Positions 51,333-64,000 of a stretch of DNA of 64,000 nucleotides are shown here, piece after piece. Position numbers and translations under genes: made by a program. A model generated the notes under the pieces. It worked only from the letters and a program-made list of their open reading frames with translations, made no database searches and had not been told where the DNA came from. Source of the DNA: Thermosynechococcaceae cyanobacterium YX3bin19 (GTDB lineage Bacteria; Cyanobacteriota; Cyanobacteriia; Thermosynechococcales; Thermosynechococcaceae). The stretch spans positions 46,794 through 110,793 of the forward strand of contig JAUJON010000001.1 of assembly GCA_030447595.1 (NCBI GenBank), read 5' to 3'. The stretch's first letter is position 1, and every line of letters starts with the position of its first letter.

Positions 51333-52656
51333 TCACCCGCAAGCACAAGCTGCGTGATCGCCTGCTTTGCATTCGTGCGAAATCTTCCACATCCTTTGAG
51401 CCAAAACCAAAACGGCCAGGAGCATCCCGATCGCTTCTAAGGCAAATACCAATCCATAGGCCAGCGTCGGCACGTTAAATACTTGCCTACCCAGATTCAG
51501 CAGTGCTCCGCCGGTACCGTTGCGGTCGCCTGGGCCATAGCCTGGGCTAAACCCCAAGCCCCGATGAAGGTTCCTGCTGTTTCAGCAGCCGTTAAATCCA
51601 ACATCAAGCTTAATGCCCCATTGGTCGTCACGCCGAACCCCAAACCCAGAAGGATCATTAAAGTCTGAAGCAGCGCTTCGGAGAGTGGGTAAACCCAGAC
51701 AGAAAACCAAGATAAAACAGGGTGGCAAGGAGCAAACACCAAGTCTTGCCGTTTTCTGCTTCCCGAGGCGAGGGACAATCCAAAACCCTGTTGCACTGAT
51801 GCCAGCGAGGGTGCCAATACCCCAAAATGCGTTCAGTCGAGTACTTTGGGATACAGTCATACCAAAAACTTCGCCAGCGTAGGGTTCTAGAATAGGTTGC
51901 TGCATGAACAAGCTAATCGTCATCACCAGCAAAACGTAAAGAACAGGCCGGTTTGACGGCCAGCAGTTAGCACCTCAATGCCGTCCTCAAGGTATCTGTC
52001 TTCCCGGCTCACTAGGGTTGAGCGAATGGTAGCGAGAATATCGGCGTTCAATACCGAGAGTGGCCAGAAATGCCAAGCCACAGACGATCGCTGGTACGAT
52101 AAAACAGTCGGTTGATAGAATCTTGCAGAGTCTCGATGGTCAAGCCTTCCACCAACTTGGCAACGATCGCCGCCCTGGATAGACAATGCCGACCGCGAGC
52201 ATGGACCAGACTATCCCACCAACTTGGAGCGATTGTCTTCGGACACATTCACCAATAGGCGGTAGCGGCGTTGAGCCGCAGCTAATACAGACGCCGTAGA
52301 GGGCAAACATCAATGCTAACAATCCAACCCAAGCGTAAGCCTGAGAAGTCCAACCTGCTTGTAGGCTATTGCCGAGCTGCCAGATAACCTGCACAGCTAG
52401 GAAGGCACAGACTGTAAATAAGACAGCACTAATCCAGACATAGCCAGTGCGGTGGTAGCCGAAAAGAGGCCGAGCGTCTGACCGTTGACCAAACCATTCC
52501 GGAACTGGGGCAACAAACTGGTACATTGCCAGCACCCCCCGGCGATCGGCGGGAACCGCCAGCAGGCCCTTCGTCAATCAGCACCTGGTTCAGCACCCCC
52601 AAGGTGAGAATTGACATGATGCCCAGCCCCATCTGGAACAGACCCAGCCGGAACAT
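51333..52656 (-). pseudogene. BCD/PucC-family transporter, frameshifted
   Basis: Overlapping frames build a 12-helix major-facilitator-like protein of the bacteriochlorophyll delivery (PucC) family. The N-terminal signature is FRLGLFQMGLGIMSILTLGVLNQVLIDE, followed by LAVPADRRGVLAMYQFVAPV, FGQRSDARPLFGYHRTGYVWI, RLGKQKTARLGV, MILLGLGFGVTTNGALSLMLDLTAAETAGTFIGAWGLAQAMA and ALEAIGMLLAVLVLAQR. Cyanobacterial members are often near photosynthesis genes and are thought to handle tetrapyrroles or light-harvesting assembly, but the cargo is unproven. At least six shifts occur. It lies upstream of apcE on the same strand. Confidence 0.85.
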
Positions 52657-52705
52657 CAGAACAAGTTAATTTTGAGCTAACCCTGAATTGGCAGGAACAG
52701 TGGAT

Positions 52706-53110
52706 TCAAAGCGAAGATAAGTTACAGGCCATAGCGGTGCTGTGGAAGATAGAACAGGCTGTGGTTCCAACCTTGTGATATTTTGGGTATCGCTGATGCC
52801 GGTAACCCCTATGGTAGCCCTCCCAAAAGCTAGAACCTAGACCTTGAAGAAAGGATGCTGAATCCTTCCGAAAGGACCAAGTGGGTGGATGGCAAACTGA
52901 TTTGAAAATACCCATTGGAGCCAAGAGATGGGGAAAAATCAGATGAGGTTTTATTAAGAGGTGATTTATTATTTTTGCTCCAGTCAAAAAGGCTAACCAG
53001 TAAGCAAGAAAGCAAGTAGTAGCAAACAAGGCTATTCTCCAAAGCAGATTTACATCAAATCCAATTTTAAGTGGATCAAGCCCAATACCCCTGAAAATGC
53101 AGAGAGCCAA
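52706..53110 (-). CDS. Unrecognised membrane-associated ORF, perhaps part of a longer broken gene
   Basis: A 134-codon frame with one clear hydrophobic helix (LLWRIALFATTCFLAYWLAFLTG) and a basic, aromatic C-terminal part. Coding-like sequence continues upstream on the same strand in another frame (GEIQSWAFDIPHKDKPP, LPLWFVWIVSM) to about 53290, so the real gene is probably a frameshifted two- or three-helix protein. I recognise no family. Confidence 0.35.
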   Translation of the reverse strand: MALCIFRGIGLDPLKIGFDVNLLWRIALFATTCFLAYWLAFLTGAKIINHLLIKPHLIFPHLLAPMGIFKSVCHPPTWSFRKDSASFLQGLGSSFWEGYHRGYRHQRYPKYHKVGTTACSIFHSTAMACNLSSL

Positions 53111-53407
53111 AAAGGGGTAGCATCGAAACTATCCAGACAAACCAAAGAGGCAGCGGCCTCAACAAATCATACAAAGGTGGCTTGTCTTTGTGGGGTATGT
53201 CAAAAGCCCAGGACTGAATTTCACCATCCGACAGAAATTAACCCGAAAAGAATAAGCAGCACAACCTTCTCCAGTCAGGCTTTGAGGAAATTTCAGGTTT
53301 GCTGTTGATCTATGGATCATCCTACAAGGTGCATGTCAAAGGACGTTTCCACTGGCCAGCAATAGCACTGGTAGCGCAGACTCGGTACACTCAAAATTGC
53401 TGTAATT

Positions 53408-54587
53408 ATGCCAACTATGTCAGATTTTGAGGCAGTGAGTGCTGCGGTTCAAAGACTTTACGATACTTACCCGTTTCCTCCAGACCCGCTGCTGAACGAT
53501 AAACCGCCGGGGTACAACTGGCGCTGGAACTGGCTGGCAGCCTACAACTTCTGCACCGGGCAAAACCGGCCAAGCAAGACATTCGAATTCTCGACGCCGG
53601 ATGTGGCACAGGCGTTAGCACCGAGTACCTGGCTCACCTTAACCCGGAAGCAGAGGTTGTAGGAATCGGCCCAGTGGCTTTGGCGGTGGCTCAGGAGCGC
53701 TGCCAGCGATCGCGAGCCAGCCACGTAGCCTTTCACAACCTGAGCTGTACGATGTAGACCAGCTTCCCGGCTCCTTTGACCTGATCAACTGTGTGGGGGT
53801 GCTGCATCATCTCCGGATCAATCCGGGGCATGCAAGCCTTGGCTAGCAAACTGGCTCCCGGTGGGCTACTGCATGTCTTTGTCTATGCGGAGCTCGGTCG
53901 CTGGGAAATCAAGTTGATGCAGCAGGCGATCGCCCTCTTGCAAGGAGACAAGCAAGGAGACTACCAGGATGGCGTGAAAGTTGGGCGGCAGATCTTTGCT
54001 GCCCTGCCGGAAAACAATCGACTGCGCCAGCGAGAGCAACAGCGATGGTCTCTGGAGAACCAGCGAGATGAGTGCTTTGCTGATATGTACGTCCATCCCC
54101 AAGAAATTGACTACACGATAGAGTCACTGTTTGAGCTAGTCGACGCAGCTGGACCAGATTTCTTGGGATTTTCCAATCCTCAGGTCTGGCAATTAGAACG
54201 CCTAATTGGTAGAGAGCAGGAATTGGCAGCACGGCTGCAAGCCTGAGCGATCGCCCGCTATCGCCTTGTTGAGCGCTCGATCCAGAAGCCTTCATTACCC
54301 ACTATGAATTTTTCCTGGGACGGCAGCCTCTGCCCAAAGCTGATTGGTCAGCGGCAGCTCTACTCAGCGCCGTTCCAGAACTCAGCCCCTGTATCGACGG
54401 CTGGCCGAGTCGCTGTTTGTTTAACTATAACTATGAGATTATCCGGCTTTCTGAACCGGAATTTCAATTCCTGCAAGCTTGCGGGACACAAACGGTCGGG
54501 GAGATTCTCCAGACAGTTCCCTTGGACCTGCAGCAGGTGCAATCACTACAGTCACAACAGCTCATCCTGCTTAGTACCACTCACTGA
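53408..54587 (+). pseudogene. SAM-dependent class I methyltransferase, frameshifted
   Basis: Joined frames give a protein of about 390 residues: AVQRLYDTYPFPPDPLLNDKPPGYNWRWNW, the SAM-binding motif ILDAGCGTGVSTEYL (in a shifted frame near 53590), AEVVGI with a following acidic-loop region, SFDLINCVGVLHHL, LAPGGLLHVFVYAELGRWEI, then MYVHPQEIDYTIESLFELV. After a shift at about 54245 the C-terminal domain continues (EFFLGRQPLPKADWS, EPEFQFLQACGTQTVGEIL) to a stop at 54585-54587. Four or more shifts occur. The substrate is unknown. Confidence 0.85.
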
Positions 54588-54707
54588 TTTTTGCGATCGC
54601 TGATGAAGCTTGCAGCCTCTCAAACTCATCATTAAGTATTGTTACCCCTGCGTGATATGATAGGTGCTGGCCTGTGATCAAGCATTTGAAGCATTTTCTG
54701 GAGCCCT

Positions 54708-55140
54708 GTGAACCTCTCAGACCCAACCGTTCAGGCTTCACCTCTCTATGGGACAGGGGAGCCAATCCAGTTCTGGCTGACAAGCCAGGACGACCCGATG
54801 GCAGACTTTTACCAGCTGAAGCGGGAGTTGTTAGTATCAACGCTGGTCCTAACCGCTTTAATATTTGCCTCAGTCTGGTTTTTTTACTCCCTCACCCCTT
54901 GCCCTAAATTATTTACTTGGGGCATGCACAGGTGTGGTTTACTTGAGAATGTTGGCGAGAAATGTAGAGCAATTAGGGAGACAAAAGACGAAGCTGGGAA
55001 GTTCTCAACTAGCGATTTTGTTAGGTTGATGATTGTAGCACCAATGGAACCAGCTACAGGTTGTGCCCATCTTCCTTGGTTTTCTCACTTATAAAGCTGC
55101 CCTTATCTTTTACATGCTGAGGATAGCACTCAATCCCTAA
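54708..55140 (+). pseudogene. atp1: ATP synthase protein I (Atp1/UncI), frameshifted
   Basis: First gene of the ATP synthase operon. A GTG start gives NLSDPTVQASP, then [29 protein letters not shown] (helix 1). After shifts near 54900 and 55000 the remainder fits, ending [25 protein letters not shown] before TAA 55138-55140. Atp1 is a small membrane protein that helps assemble the c ring in other bacteria. Length is close to normal. Confidence 0.85.
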
Positions 55141-55205
55141 TCAGTAGTTTTTAAGCTTCACCGTTGTTTTGATCGACAGCCAGAAAATCTAATGAGATTG
55201 TGCTC

Positions 55206-55965
55206 ATGCACCACAGTAGTCTACTGAATAGTTTTCCTTCTGATCTCTCTTTTCTTTGGCTCACTCGAAGTGGGCCAACACCTCTACTGGCAAATTGGCA
55301 ACCTGAAGCTGCACGGGCAGGTCTTTATCACCTCCTGGATTGTGATCGCAATTCTGCTGGTTGCCCTCCTTGGTAGCCACGCGAACCTCCAGCGAGTCCC
55401 GTCGGGCTTCCAAAATTTTATGGAGTATGCCCTGGAATTTATTCGAGACTTGGCAAAATCAAATCGGTGAGAAAGAGTACCGTCCACCAGGTTCCTTTTG
55501 TCGTGACGCTATTTTTATTTATTTTTTCTGTCTAACTGGAGTGGTGCTTTGTTTCCCTGGGAAGCTGATCCGGCTACCTGCTAGTGAGCTTGCAGCACCC
55601 ACCAACGATATCAATACGACGGTTGCTCTAGCACTGCTCACATCGTTGGCCTACTTTTACGCAGGTTTCAGCAAGAAGGGTCTGGGTTATTTTGCCAAGT
55701 ATATCCAGCCAACGCCGATTTTGTTGCCAATCAATATTTTGGAAGATTTCACTAAGCCGCTCTCCCTGAGCTTCCGCCTGTTTGGTAATATCCTGGCAGA
55801 CGAGCTGGTTGTAGCGGTACTAGTCTTGCTAGTTCCCTTGTTTGTCCCATACCTGTGATGGCTTTAGGTTTGTTTACCAGTGCGATTCAGGCCCTGATCT
55901 TTGCAACCTTGGCAGCCGCCTACATTCACGAGGCACTCGAGGGACACGGTGAGGGAAGAGCATGA
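55206..55965 (+). pseudogene. atpB: ATP synthase subunit a, frameshifted
   Basis: Subunit a forms the proton half-channels against the c ring. Frames join as [12 protein letters not shown], then [48 protein letters not shown], the lumenal [45 protein letters not shown] (with the essential Arg of helix 5) and [18 protein letters not shown] at the end. Shifts lie near 55255, 55465, 55500-55550 and 55855. The stop is at 55963-55965 in the current frame; with one base fewer in a G-run it would be about 10 nt later. Confidence 0.92.
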
Positions 55966-56100
55966 GGCCCATTAAAAGGCTCTCAGTCGAGGTAGTTGTC
56001 CCAGGCGGTGGATTTTAATATCCTTGCCTCAGCAATCTTCAACTACTGAATTACAACCCGTATAACGTCCACACTCTGACGTTCAACTTTAGTTCTGTAA

Positions 56101-56367
<267 letters not shown>

Positions 56368-56503
56368 GACGCAGTGCAGACTTAATGCGCTGAGCGTTCA
56401 GCGGGATACTAGCTGTCCTAGCTAGCTATCCGCAAAAGTGGGCGCTCAGCCCCCAACATTTTCAATTGACGTTACAACCTGGCTTTGTGGGCAACGAGTT
56501 GTT

Positions 56504-56990
56504 ATGACACACTGGACGATTTTACTAGCTGTTGAAGCCGCCGCTGAAGTTAAAGAAGGGGGTTTATTTGACTTTGATGCTACCTTGCCGTTGATGGCTG
56601 TGCAGTTTTGCTGTTAGCTGCCGTTTTAAACGCAGTATTTTACAAGCCTCTTGGCGTCAGGCAATCGATGGGCGAGCTGAATATGTTCGCAGCAACCAGC
56701 TTGAAGCGCGTGAGCGACTCGATAAAGCTGAGCGGCTGGCAAAGCAGTACGAGCAGGAGTTAGGCCAAACCCGCAAGAAATCACAAGAAATTGCTGCAGC
56801 CCAAGCCGAAGCCCAGGAAAAGGCAAATCCCGGCAGATTGCTGAAGCTTGAGCAAGAGGCGCAAGCTCAGATGCAGCAGGCACAAAAAGAGCTAGAGCAA
56901 CAAAAGCAACAAGCGTTTAGTTCTCTAGAAAGCCAGGTGGATACGCTAAGTCGTCAAATTCTTGAGAAACTCTTGGGCTCTCAAGCATAA
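56504..56990 (+). pseudogene. atpG: ATP synthase subunit b', frameshifted
   Basis: The ATG at 56504 starts [35 protein letters not shown]. Shifts around 56608-56650 follow, after which the peripheral-stalk coiled coil reads [20 protein letters not shown], then [19 protein letters not shown] and ends [14 protein letters not shown] at 56988-56990. The b' subunit is typical of photosynthetic organisms and pairs with b. Another small shift near 56830 is possible. Confidence 0.88.
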
Positions 56991-57064
56991 AAGGCTTTCA
57001 ATACTTAAGGTAGCCGCTTCCTCAAAGCAGTCATTGTCAATCTACTGAGCAGCAAACGATCCAG

Positions 57065-57649
57065 ATGAACATTGGAACTTTTTTATGGCTTGCCGTTGAA
57101 GCAGTTCCCCGTGAGTTAGTCACCCCTGCAGTAGATCTTGCATGGTCGGCAGAAGCAGGGGCATTCGGAATCAACTTTAACGTTTTAGAAACTAATTTAA
57201 TTAACCTGGTAATCATCATTGGGGTATTGATCTACTTCGGGCGTGGTTTTTTGGGTAAGATTCTGGCAAAGCGTCGCGATGAGATTCAAACCGCAATTCA
57301 AGAGGCCGAAAAGCGTAAGGAAGATGCTGCGAAATCGTTAGCTGAACAGCAGCAGAAGCTAGCTCAAGCCCAAGCAGAAGCAAAACGGATTTTAGCCTCG
57401 GCTGAAGAGAGTGCTAAATCGGCTAGAGCAGCAATTTTGGCCCAAGCGGCTCAGAATGTTGAACGTCTGAAAGAATCGGCAGCGCGAGACACTGCCTCCG
57501 ATCAAGAGCGAGCGATCGCGGAGCTGCGCCAACGCGTCGTTACCTTAGCCCTGCAACAAGCCGAGGGGCAACTTTCATCTACACTCAAGAGTGAAGATGA
57601 CCAGCGTAAATTAGTGGATCGCAGTATTGCCCTGCTAGGAGGTCGTTGA
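57065..57649 (+). CDS. atpF: ATP synthase subunit b
   Basis: A 194-residue peripheral-stalk subunit. The N-terminal membrane anchor is NLINLVIIIGVLIYFGRGFLG (about residues 44-64), followed by a long charged coiled coil (KRKEDAAKSLAEQQQKLAQAQAEAKRIL and onward) to residue 190. The N-terminal 40 residues are longer than in E. coli, as in other cyanobacteria. The TGA stop overlaps the atpH ATG by one base (TGATG), indicating translational coupling. Confidence 0.96.
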   Translation: MNIGTFLWLAVEAVPRELVTPAVDLAWSAEAGAFGINFNVLETNLINLVIIIGVLIYFGRGFLGKILAKRRDEIQTAIQEAEKRKEDAAKSLAEQQQKLAQAQAEAKRILASAEESAKSARAAILAQAAQNVERLKESAARDTASDQERAIAELRQRVVTLALQQAEGQLSSTLKSEDDQRKLVDRSIALLGGR

Positions 57650-58209
57650 TGAGCCGCAACTCTTTTCTTACTGAAGTCACTGAACCCTACGCTGAAGCGC
57701 TGATGTCTTTAGCAAAACCCCATGATCTCACCGACCGCTTTGGTGAAGATGTTAGCTTTTTACTGAGTCTCCTCAACTCCTCTGCAGAGCTCCGGCAGTT
57801 TTTAGGGAGCCCAATCCCGCAAGCTGAAGATAAAAAGCAGGTACTGCGGCAAATTGCTGCAGAACAGCTTCATCCCTTCATGCTTAGCTTTTTAATGCTG
57901 ATCGTTGATCGCCGCCGCATTCTCTTTTTAGAAGGAATCTGCAAACAATACCAGGCTTTGCTGCGTCAGCTGAATCGCACTGTCTTAGCGGAGGCATCTT
58001 CGACGGTAGAGTTAACCGACGAACAGCGGCAAACTGTTATTGCTAAAGTTCAACAGATGACCGGTGCGGAGAAGGTTGAACTCCAGACCAATATCGACCC
58101 TGAGCTGATTGGCGGTGTGCTGATTAAGGTCGGCTCCCAGGTACTTGACGCCAGCATCCGGGGACAACTCCGCCGCATCACTAACTCCTTATTGAAAGTG
58201 GCAGGATAG
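57649..58209 (+). CDS. atpH: ATP synthase subunit delta
   Basis: A 186-residue OSCP/delta subunit linking the stalk to the F1 head. Helical N-terminal domain (TEVTEPYAEALMSLAKPHDL) and C-terminal AEKVELQTNIDPELIGGVLIKVGSQVLDASIRGQLRRI with the GG and D motifs of the family. I use the ATG at 57649, not the TTG one codon earlier, because the ATG overlaps the atpF stop and lies downstream of AGGAGG. Confidence 0.96.
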   Translation: MSRNSFLTEVTEPYAEALMSLAKPHDLTDRFGEDVSFLLSLLNSSAELRQFLGSPIPQAEDKKQVLRQIAAEQLHPFMLSFLMLIVDRRRILFLEGICKQYQALLRQLNRTVLAEASSTVELTDEQRQTVIAKVQQMTGAEKVELQTNIDPELIGGVLIKVGSQVLDASIRGQLRRITNSLLKVAG

Positions 58210-58212
58210 TGA

Positions 58213-59796
<1,584 letters not shown>

Positions 59797-59806
59797 GAGA
59801 AGGGCT

Positions 59807-60756
<950 letters not shown>

Positions 60757-60779
60757 GCTCATCTATTCTTGCTAGCTAC

Positions 60780-60811
60780 ATGCGCTTGAGTAGTACTCAA
60801 GCGCATTTTTA
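60780..60811 (+). terminator. Intrinsic terminator of the atp operon
   Basis: ATGCGCTTGAGTA (60780-60792) is perfectly complementary to TACTCAAGCGCAT (60794-60806), and TTTT follows. It begins 24 nt after the gamma subunit stop. Because the centre is only one base, the practical hairpin has an 11-bp or shorter stem and a small loop. Strong candidate. Confidence 0.93.
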
Positions 60812-60957
60812 TTGCTTGCTGCCAGAAATCCCGTCAAGCTTTTGCGACCCAAGAGTTTTATCCTCAGAAGGTTTTGCTCGTGCAGCAGTTTTCTCCTGGA
60901 GCTAGTCTCTAAACAGCTAAGGACAGTGTTTAGCAGTATAGTTCTGTAAGCGAAAAA

Positions 60958-62469
60958 TTGTCATCAGTCCGGTTTGGCAATCAAGCTGACACCCCTACTG
61001 AATCACCAGGCTTTTTATGGCGCTTAGTTCTCGGCTTAAGCAAATTTGTCTTTGGCAAGTCTTTACCCACCAGTGCCCGCAGAGCCACTGGGTGTTATGC
61101 TTTGTCTGCTTACGCTACAGAGGAAATCCTGTTAGTGCTAGTTTTGCGAATTGAGTTTATCACTGCCTTTGCTGCCGGCTGTACCGGCAGCATTAACAGG
61201 GGTAGCCTATATTGTCGCTCGAGAGAACCTGGGTATCAGATGGTGTTTTAGCATTTAAGCCACCAGAGTGGCAGCTTTAACCTCTCCGCCCGCCAGACAT
61301 TACAGTACATGGGGCTGATTCTGGGGACGATGTTTTTGGGTATTAGCTATCTTACCAATGTCCTATAACAGCAACGGGTCATGGTCCAAAGTTCAAGGGC
61401 AAACAAAGCGGCACACTTTTCTTTGCTTGGGTCGATATCAGATTATTTTTAGTGTTTGCGAGTGGACGCAGGACATTACAGTACATGGGGCTAATTCTGG
61501 GGACGATGTCCATTAGCTATTCGCGAATGTCTACCATGTTAATCTTGCTGTTAGCGGCGTCAGATTCGGCGAGCTTTGCTGACTTCCCGGTTAATACGAG
61601 CTTTCTGTTACTTCCTGGCTCGCGATGGATTTGTCCCCGCCAGTTGACCCTATTTGGGTGATCGCTTAGTCTACTCCAATGGGATTATTCTCTTCAGTGT
61701 CTTCGCTGCTGCCTTAGTCATTGTCTTCCGAGGACAAGTGAATGCAATCATTCCCCTCTATGCTGTCGGCGTGTTTACGTCTTTTACCTTGTCCCAAGCC
61801 GGGATGGTGGTTCACTGGTTCAAAGAACGGACTGCTCGCTGGCGTGCCAGTGCTTTGATGAATGGGGTTGGTGCTGTCGCGACCGCAGGGGTTCTAGCGG
61901 TGATCGTGACAACAAAATTTTTAGGGGGAGCTTGGCTCGTGGTGGTAGCCGTTCCCCTGTTAGTAAGCTGTTTCATGGCTATTCGGCGTCATTACCAGTT
62001 TGTGGCGGCTCAACTAACCACAGAAGGATTAGGACCTAGAGGATACATTCCCAGACCGAAAGTAGAAGTTGTCACCCACCCAGCCGTCGTCGTGGTAGGT
62101 CAACTCAACCGGGGTACTGTCGAGGCTTTAGACTATGCCCGCAGCATTGCGGATGAAATCGTCGCCGTGCATGTGGATATAGGGTCTACTGACCGGGAAA
62201 AGTTGCAGAAAAAATGGCAAGAGCTAGAGTCAGATATTTCTTTAGTAATTTTAGACTCGCCTTATCGCTCTCTCGTGGAACCACTGGCCAACTATATCCA
62301 TGAGTTTGAAGAGACACATCCAGGAGTTTTGTCTACTGTCGTCATTCCAACTTTTGTGACGCGAACTTGGTGGGAGGGTCTTTTACATAACCAGACAGCT
62401 TTTTTTCTCAAACAAGCTTTACGAGCTAAGAAAAGCCGGGTTGTTACTACCGTTCGCTATTACTTGTAG
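60958..62469 (+). pseudogene. Degenerate APC-family amino acid permease with cytosolic tail
   Basis: N-terminal pieces include LWRLVLGLSKFVFGK, SAYATEEILLVLVL and YIVARENLG. These are followed, after what looks like a deletion at about 61228, by VSDGVLAFKPPEWQ, ARQTLQYMGLILGTMFLGISYLT, a duplicated block, STMLILLLAA and SASFADFP, then an intact frame GDRLVYSNGIILFSVFAAA... with the tail VTHPAVVVVGQLNRGTVEALDYARSI (USP-like). Relative to intact relatives I estimate about 150 residues missing. This goes beyond simple indels, so real decay is likely. Confidence 0.8.
61297..61509 (+). repeat. Imperfect 38-bp direct duplication inside the permease remnant
   Basis: A 38-nt block at 61297-61334 recurs at 61472-61509 with one mismatch, offset by 175 bp. 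Both copies encode the helix RxTLQYMGLILGTM. Both are followed by ATTAGCTAT, after 9 and 3 intervening bases respectively. It is either a tandem duplication that diverged or a mis-joined assembly. Confidence 0.8.
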
Positions 62470-62740
62470 ATCTGAGGAGTTCCTTTACGCAGCAGTTGAT
62501 GCGATTACTCAAACATCAAAATATCGACATCCATATTATTGCCGCAGAAAACTTACAAACAGAACTCCAACACTTAACGCAGGCTTAACGTCTCACCCTG
62601 ATAATTGTCTGGCAAAGCTGCGATGGATGCTGCTGGCAGGGGTAAAGATAGCCTTTTAACCAGATAGTAAGGGTCAGTCCTTACCCTAACTTGACATTCT
62701 CAGGTCAAACCCTGCATCATTAAAGCTTTATAAGCACTTG

Positions 62741-63655
62741 ATGGCTTCTGCGGCAACTCCTGATAATTCTGGAGAGACATCGTCTGGTTTGTCTTTTATC
62801 CATGTTCCGGTTTTGAGCCGAGAACTCATTGCAGGTTTAGCAGTTCATCAGGGCGGACACTACTTAGATGCAACAGTGGGCGGGGGGGGCCACAGTAGCT
62901 TGATATTGGCGATCGCACAGGATATTCGAGTTACCGCAATAGATCAAGATGGGCAGGCACTCCTGGCTGCTCAAGCTCAGCTGCAAGCCTATGGCGATCG
63001 CGTCCAGTTTTGGCAGGGTAACTTTGCGAAATACGATCCCGGCAAGACCCAGTTTGATGGTATCCTCGCTGATCTAGGTGTGAGTTCTCCTCAAGTAGAT
63101 CAGCCTGAACGTGGCTTCAGCTTTCGCCATGAGGCTCCTTTAGACATGCGGATGGATCAGCGGCAATCGCTCACAGCTGCGGATTTAATTAATCAATCAT
63201 CAGAAACAGAACTAGCAGATATCTTCTACACCTATGGAGAGGAGCGTTTTTCCCGCCGTATTGCCCGGCGAATTGTTGAGCGGCGGCCTTTTGAAACTAC
63301 AACTGAGCTAGCAGCGGCAATTGTCCGGGCAGCTCCGCCGCGATCGCGCCACGGCAGAGACCGCATCCACCCAGCAACTCGAGTTTTTCAAGCCTTACGG
63401 ATCGCCGTTAACCAAGAATTGGCTGCCTTGGAGACCTTTTTATCTCTTGCACCCAGTTGGTTAAAGCCGGGTGGCCGGATCGGGATCATCAGCTTTCACA
63501 GCTTGGAGGATCGCTTGATCAAGCACAGTTTTCGTCATGCCAGTGAGCTACATGTCCTGACTAAGAAGCCCGTAACCCCCCAGCCGGATGAAATCGCCAC
63601 TAACCCCCGCTCTCGCTCTGCCAAGCTTAGACTAGCTGAACGGCTAGCACCTTAG
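62741..63655 (+). CDS. rsmH: 16S rRNA m4C1402 methyltransferase
   Basis: RsmH (MraW) N4-methylates C1402 in the ribosomal P site. The 304-residue enzyme starts after a short variable N-terminus with [11 protein letters not shown], the SAM motif [12 protein letters not shown], the DNA-like loop [23 protein letters not shown], the lid domain containing PLDMRMDQ, and motif [19 protein letters not shown]. The ATG at 62741 is used rather than the adjacent TTG at 62738. It is intact and of normal length. No dcw cell-wall genes are adjacent. Confidence 0.95.
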   Translation: MASAATPDNSGETSSGLSFIHVPVLSRELIAGLAVHQGGHYLDATVGGGGHSSLILAIAQDIRVTAIDQDGQALLAAQAQLQAYGDRVQFWQGNFAKYDPGKTQFDGILADLGVSSPQVDQPERGFSFRHEAPLDMRMDQRQSLTAADLINQSSETELADIFYTYGEERFSRRIARRIVERRPFETTTELAAAIVRAAPPRSRHGRDRIHPATRVFQALRIAVNQELAALETFLSLAPSWLKPGGRIGIISFHSLEDRLIKHSFRHASELHVLTKKPVTPQPDEIATNPRSRSAKLRLAERLAP

Positions 63656-63851
63656 CTGACACCCCCACAATGGTCTGTTCCAGAGACCCCTTCAAGTCTT
63701 CTCAACCCTAAATAATCTAGAGCTTTTTGGTGTAAAAGGGTTTGATATGCCGGTATAGCCAGTCTGTATAAAGACCTTAAACTTTAGCCAGCCCGAGCGG
63801 ACCCGATGTGTTGCATTAGTTTAATGAGTACTTGCTTGAGGAGTAAATTCT

Positions 63852-64000
63852 ATGCCTGCTGCAACGAAGTCTAAACCTGCTTCAACTTCCCAGCAAATTT
63901 ATCCCGTAGACTACCAATTTGAAAGGCTGCCATTACCGTTCCAAGCACCCTCAACTACCATAGAATCATCCAGACCACAGTCCGATCAGGTCACCGCAGC
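63852..64000 (+). CDS. Small protein N-terminus, truncated by the window edge
   Basis: An ATG with a good GAGGAGT ribosome binding site 8 nt upstream opens MPAATKSKPASTSQQIYPVDYQFERLPLPFQAP and continues to the end of the window. It is Pro/Ser/Thr-rich and unrecognised. In other cyanobacteria a small predicted FtsL-like protein follows rsmH, which is a possible identity on position only. The gene lies about 200 nt after rsmH on the same strand. Confidence 0.55.
   Translation, partial: MPAATKSKPASTSQQIYPVDYQFERLPLPFQAPSTTIESSRPQSDQVTA

Overview
The window is chromosomal DNA of a cyanobacterium. It carries a phycobilisome core operon (apcE-apcA-apcB-apcC), an ATP synthase operon in cyanobacterial order with both b and b' subunits and without beta/epsilon, a cruP-type lycopene cyclase paralogue, the ftsW-ccdA-ccs1 run, efp-accB, several cyanobacteria-restricted families, and frequent GCGATCGC (HIP1) octamers. 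I see no rRNA, tRNA, CRISPR array, intact insertion sequence or phage gene. The three-linker ApcE implies a tricylindrical phycobilisome core. I cannot name the genus.

Layout. 1-9.1 kb: recG (broken, left end off the window), a sulfotransferase-like gene, panB, a small cyanobacterial protein directly abutting cobQ, rnhA and proS. 9.1-12.8 kb: a long inverted repeat, a GerMN-domain protein, an ArsR-type regulator, accB and efp, and a DUF4230 protein. 13.0-20.5 kb: a Met-rich lipoprotein, a two-component pair, a broken VTT/DedA-like membrane protein, a broken glycosyltransferase, then an intact four-gene envelope redox module (cytochrome b, molybdopterin oxidoreductase, thioredoxin-like protein, CcdA-like protein). 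20.5-31.4 kb: a pentapeptide-repeat protein, an FHA-PAS-GAF histidine kinase, cruP, a HAD hydrolase, polA, proA and a small membrane protein. 32-40 kb: secreted proteins including a metallophosphoesterase-like protein and two PhoX-family proteins, which suggests phosphate scavenging, then a receiver-DUF3685 (Ycf55-like) protein. 40.5-53 kb: rhomboid protease, alcohol dehydrogenase-like gene, ccs1, ccdA, ftsW, the apc operon and a BCD/PucC-type transporter, mostly on the minus strand and nearly all frameshifted. 53.4-64 kb: a methyltransferase, the atp operon, a decayed APC permease with an internal duplication, rsmH and the start of one more gene.

The most striking global property is the uneven distribution of reading-frame lesions. 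About 17.8-40.3 kb reads almost perfectly (polA 974 codons, PhoX 775 codons), while 40.8-56 kb and parts of 1-1 kb, 9-10 kb, 12-17 kb and 59-62 kb carry indels roughly every 50-300 nt, including in genes a phototroph cannot lose (apcA/B/C/E, the atp genes, ftsW). The shifted segments remain highly conserved and many lesions lie at homopolymers. The simplest reading is patchy sequencing or assembly error, not biological decay. The APC permease, which also has internal deletions and a duplicated block, is the best candidate for real pseudogenization. Coordinates of broken genes are outer limits inferred by joining frames.
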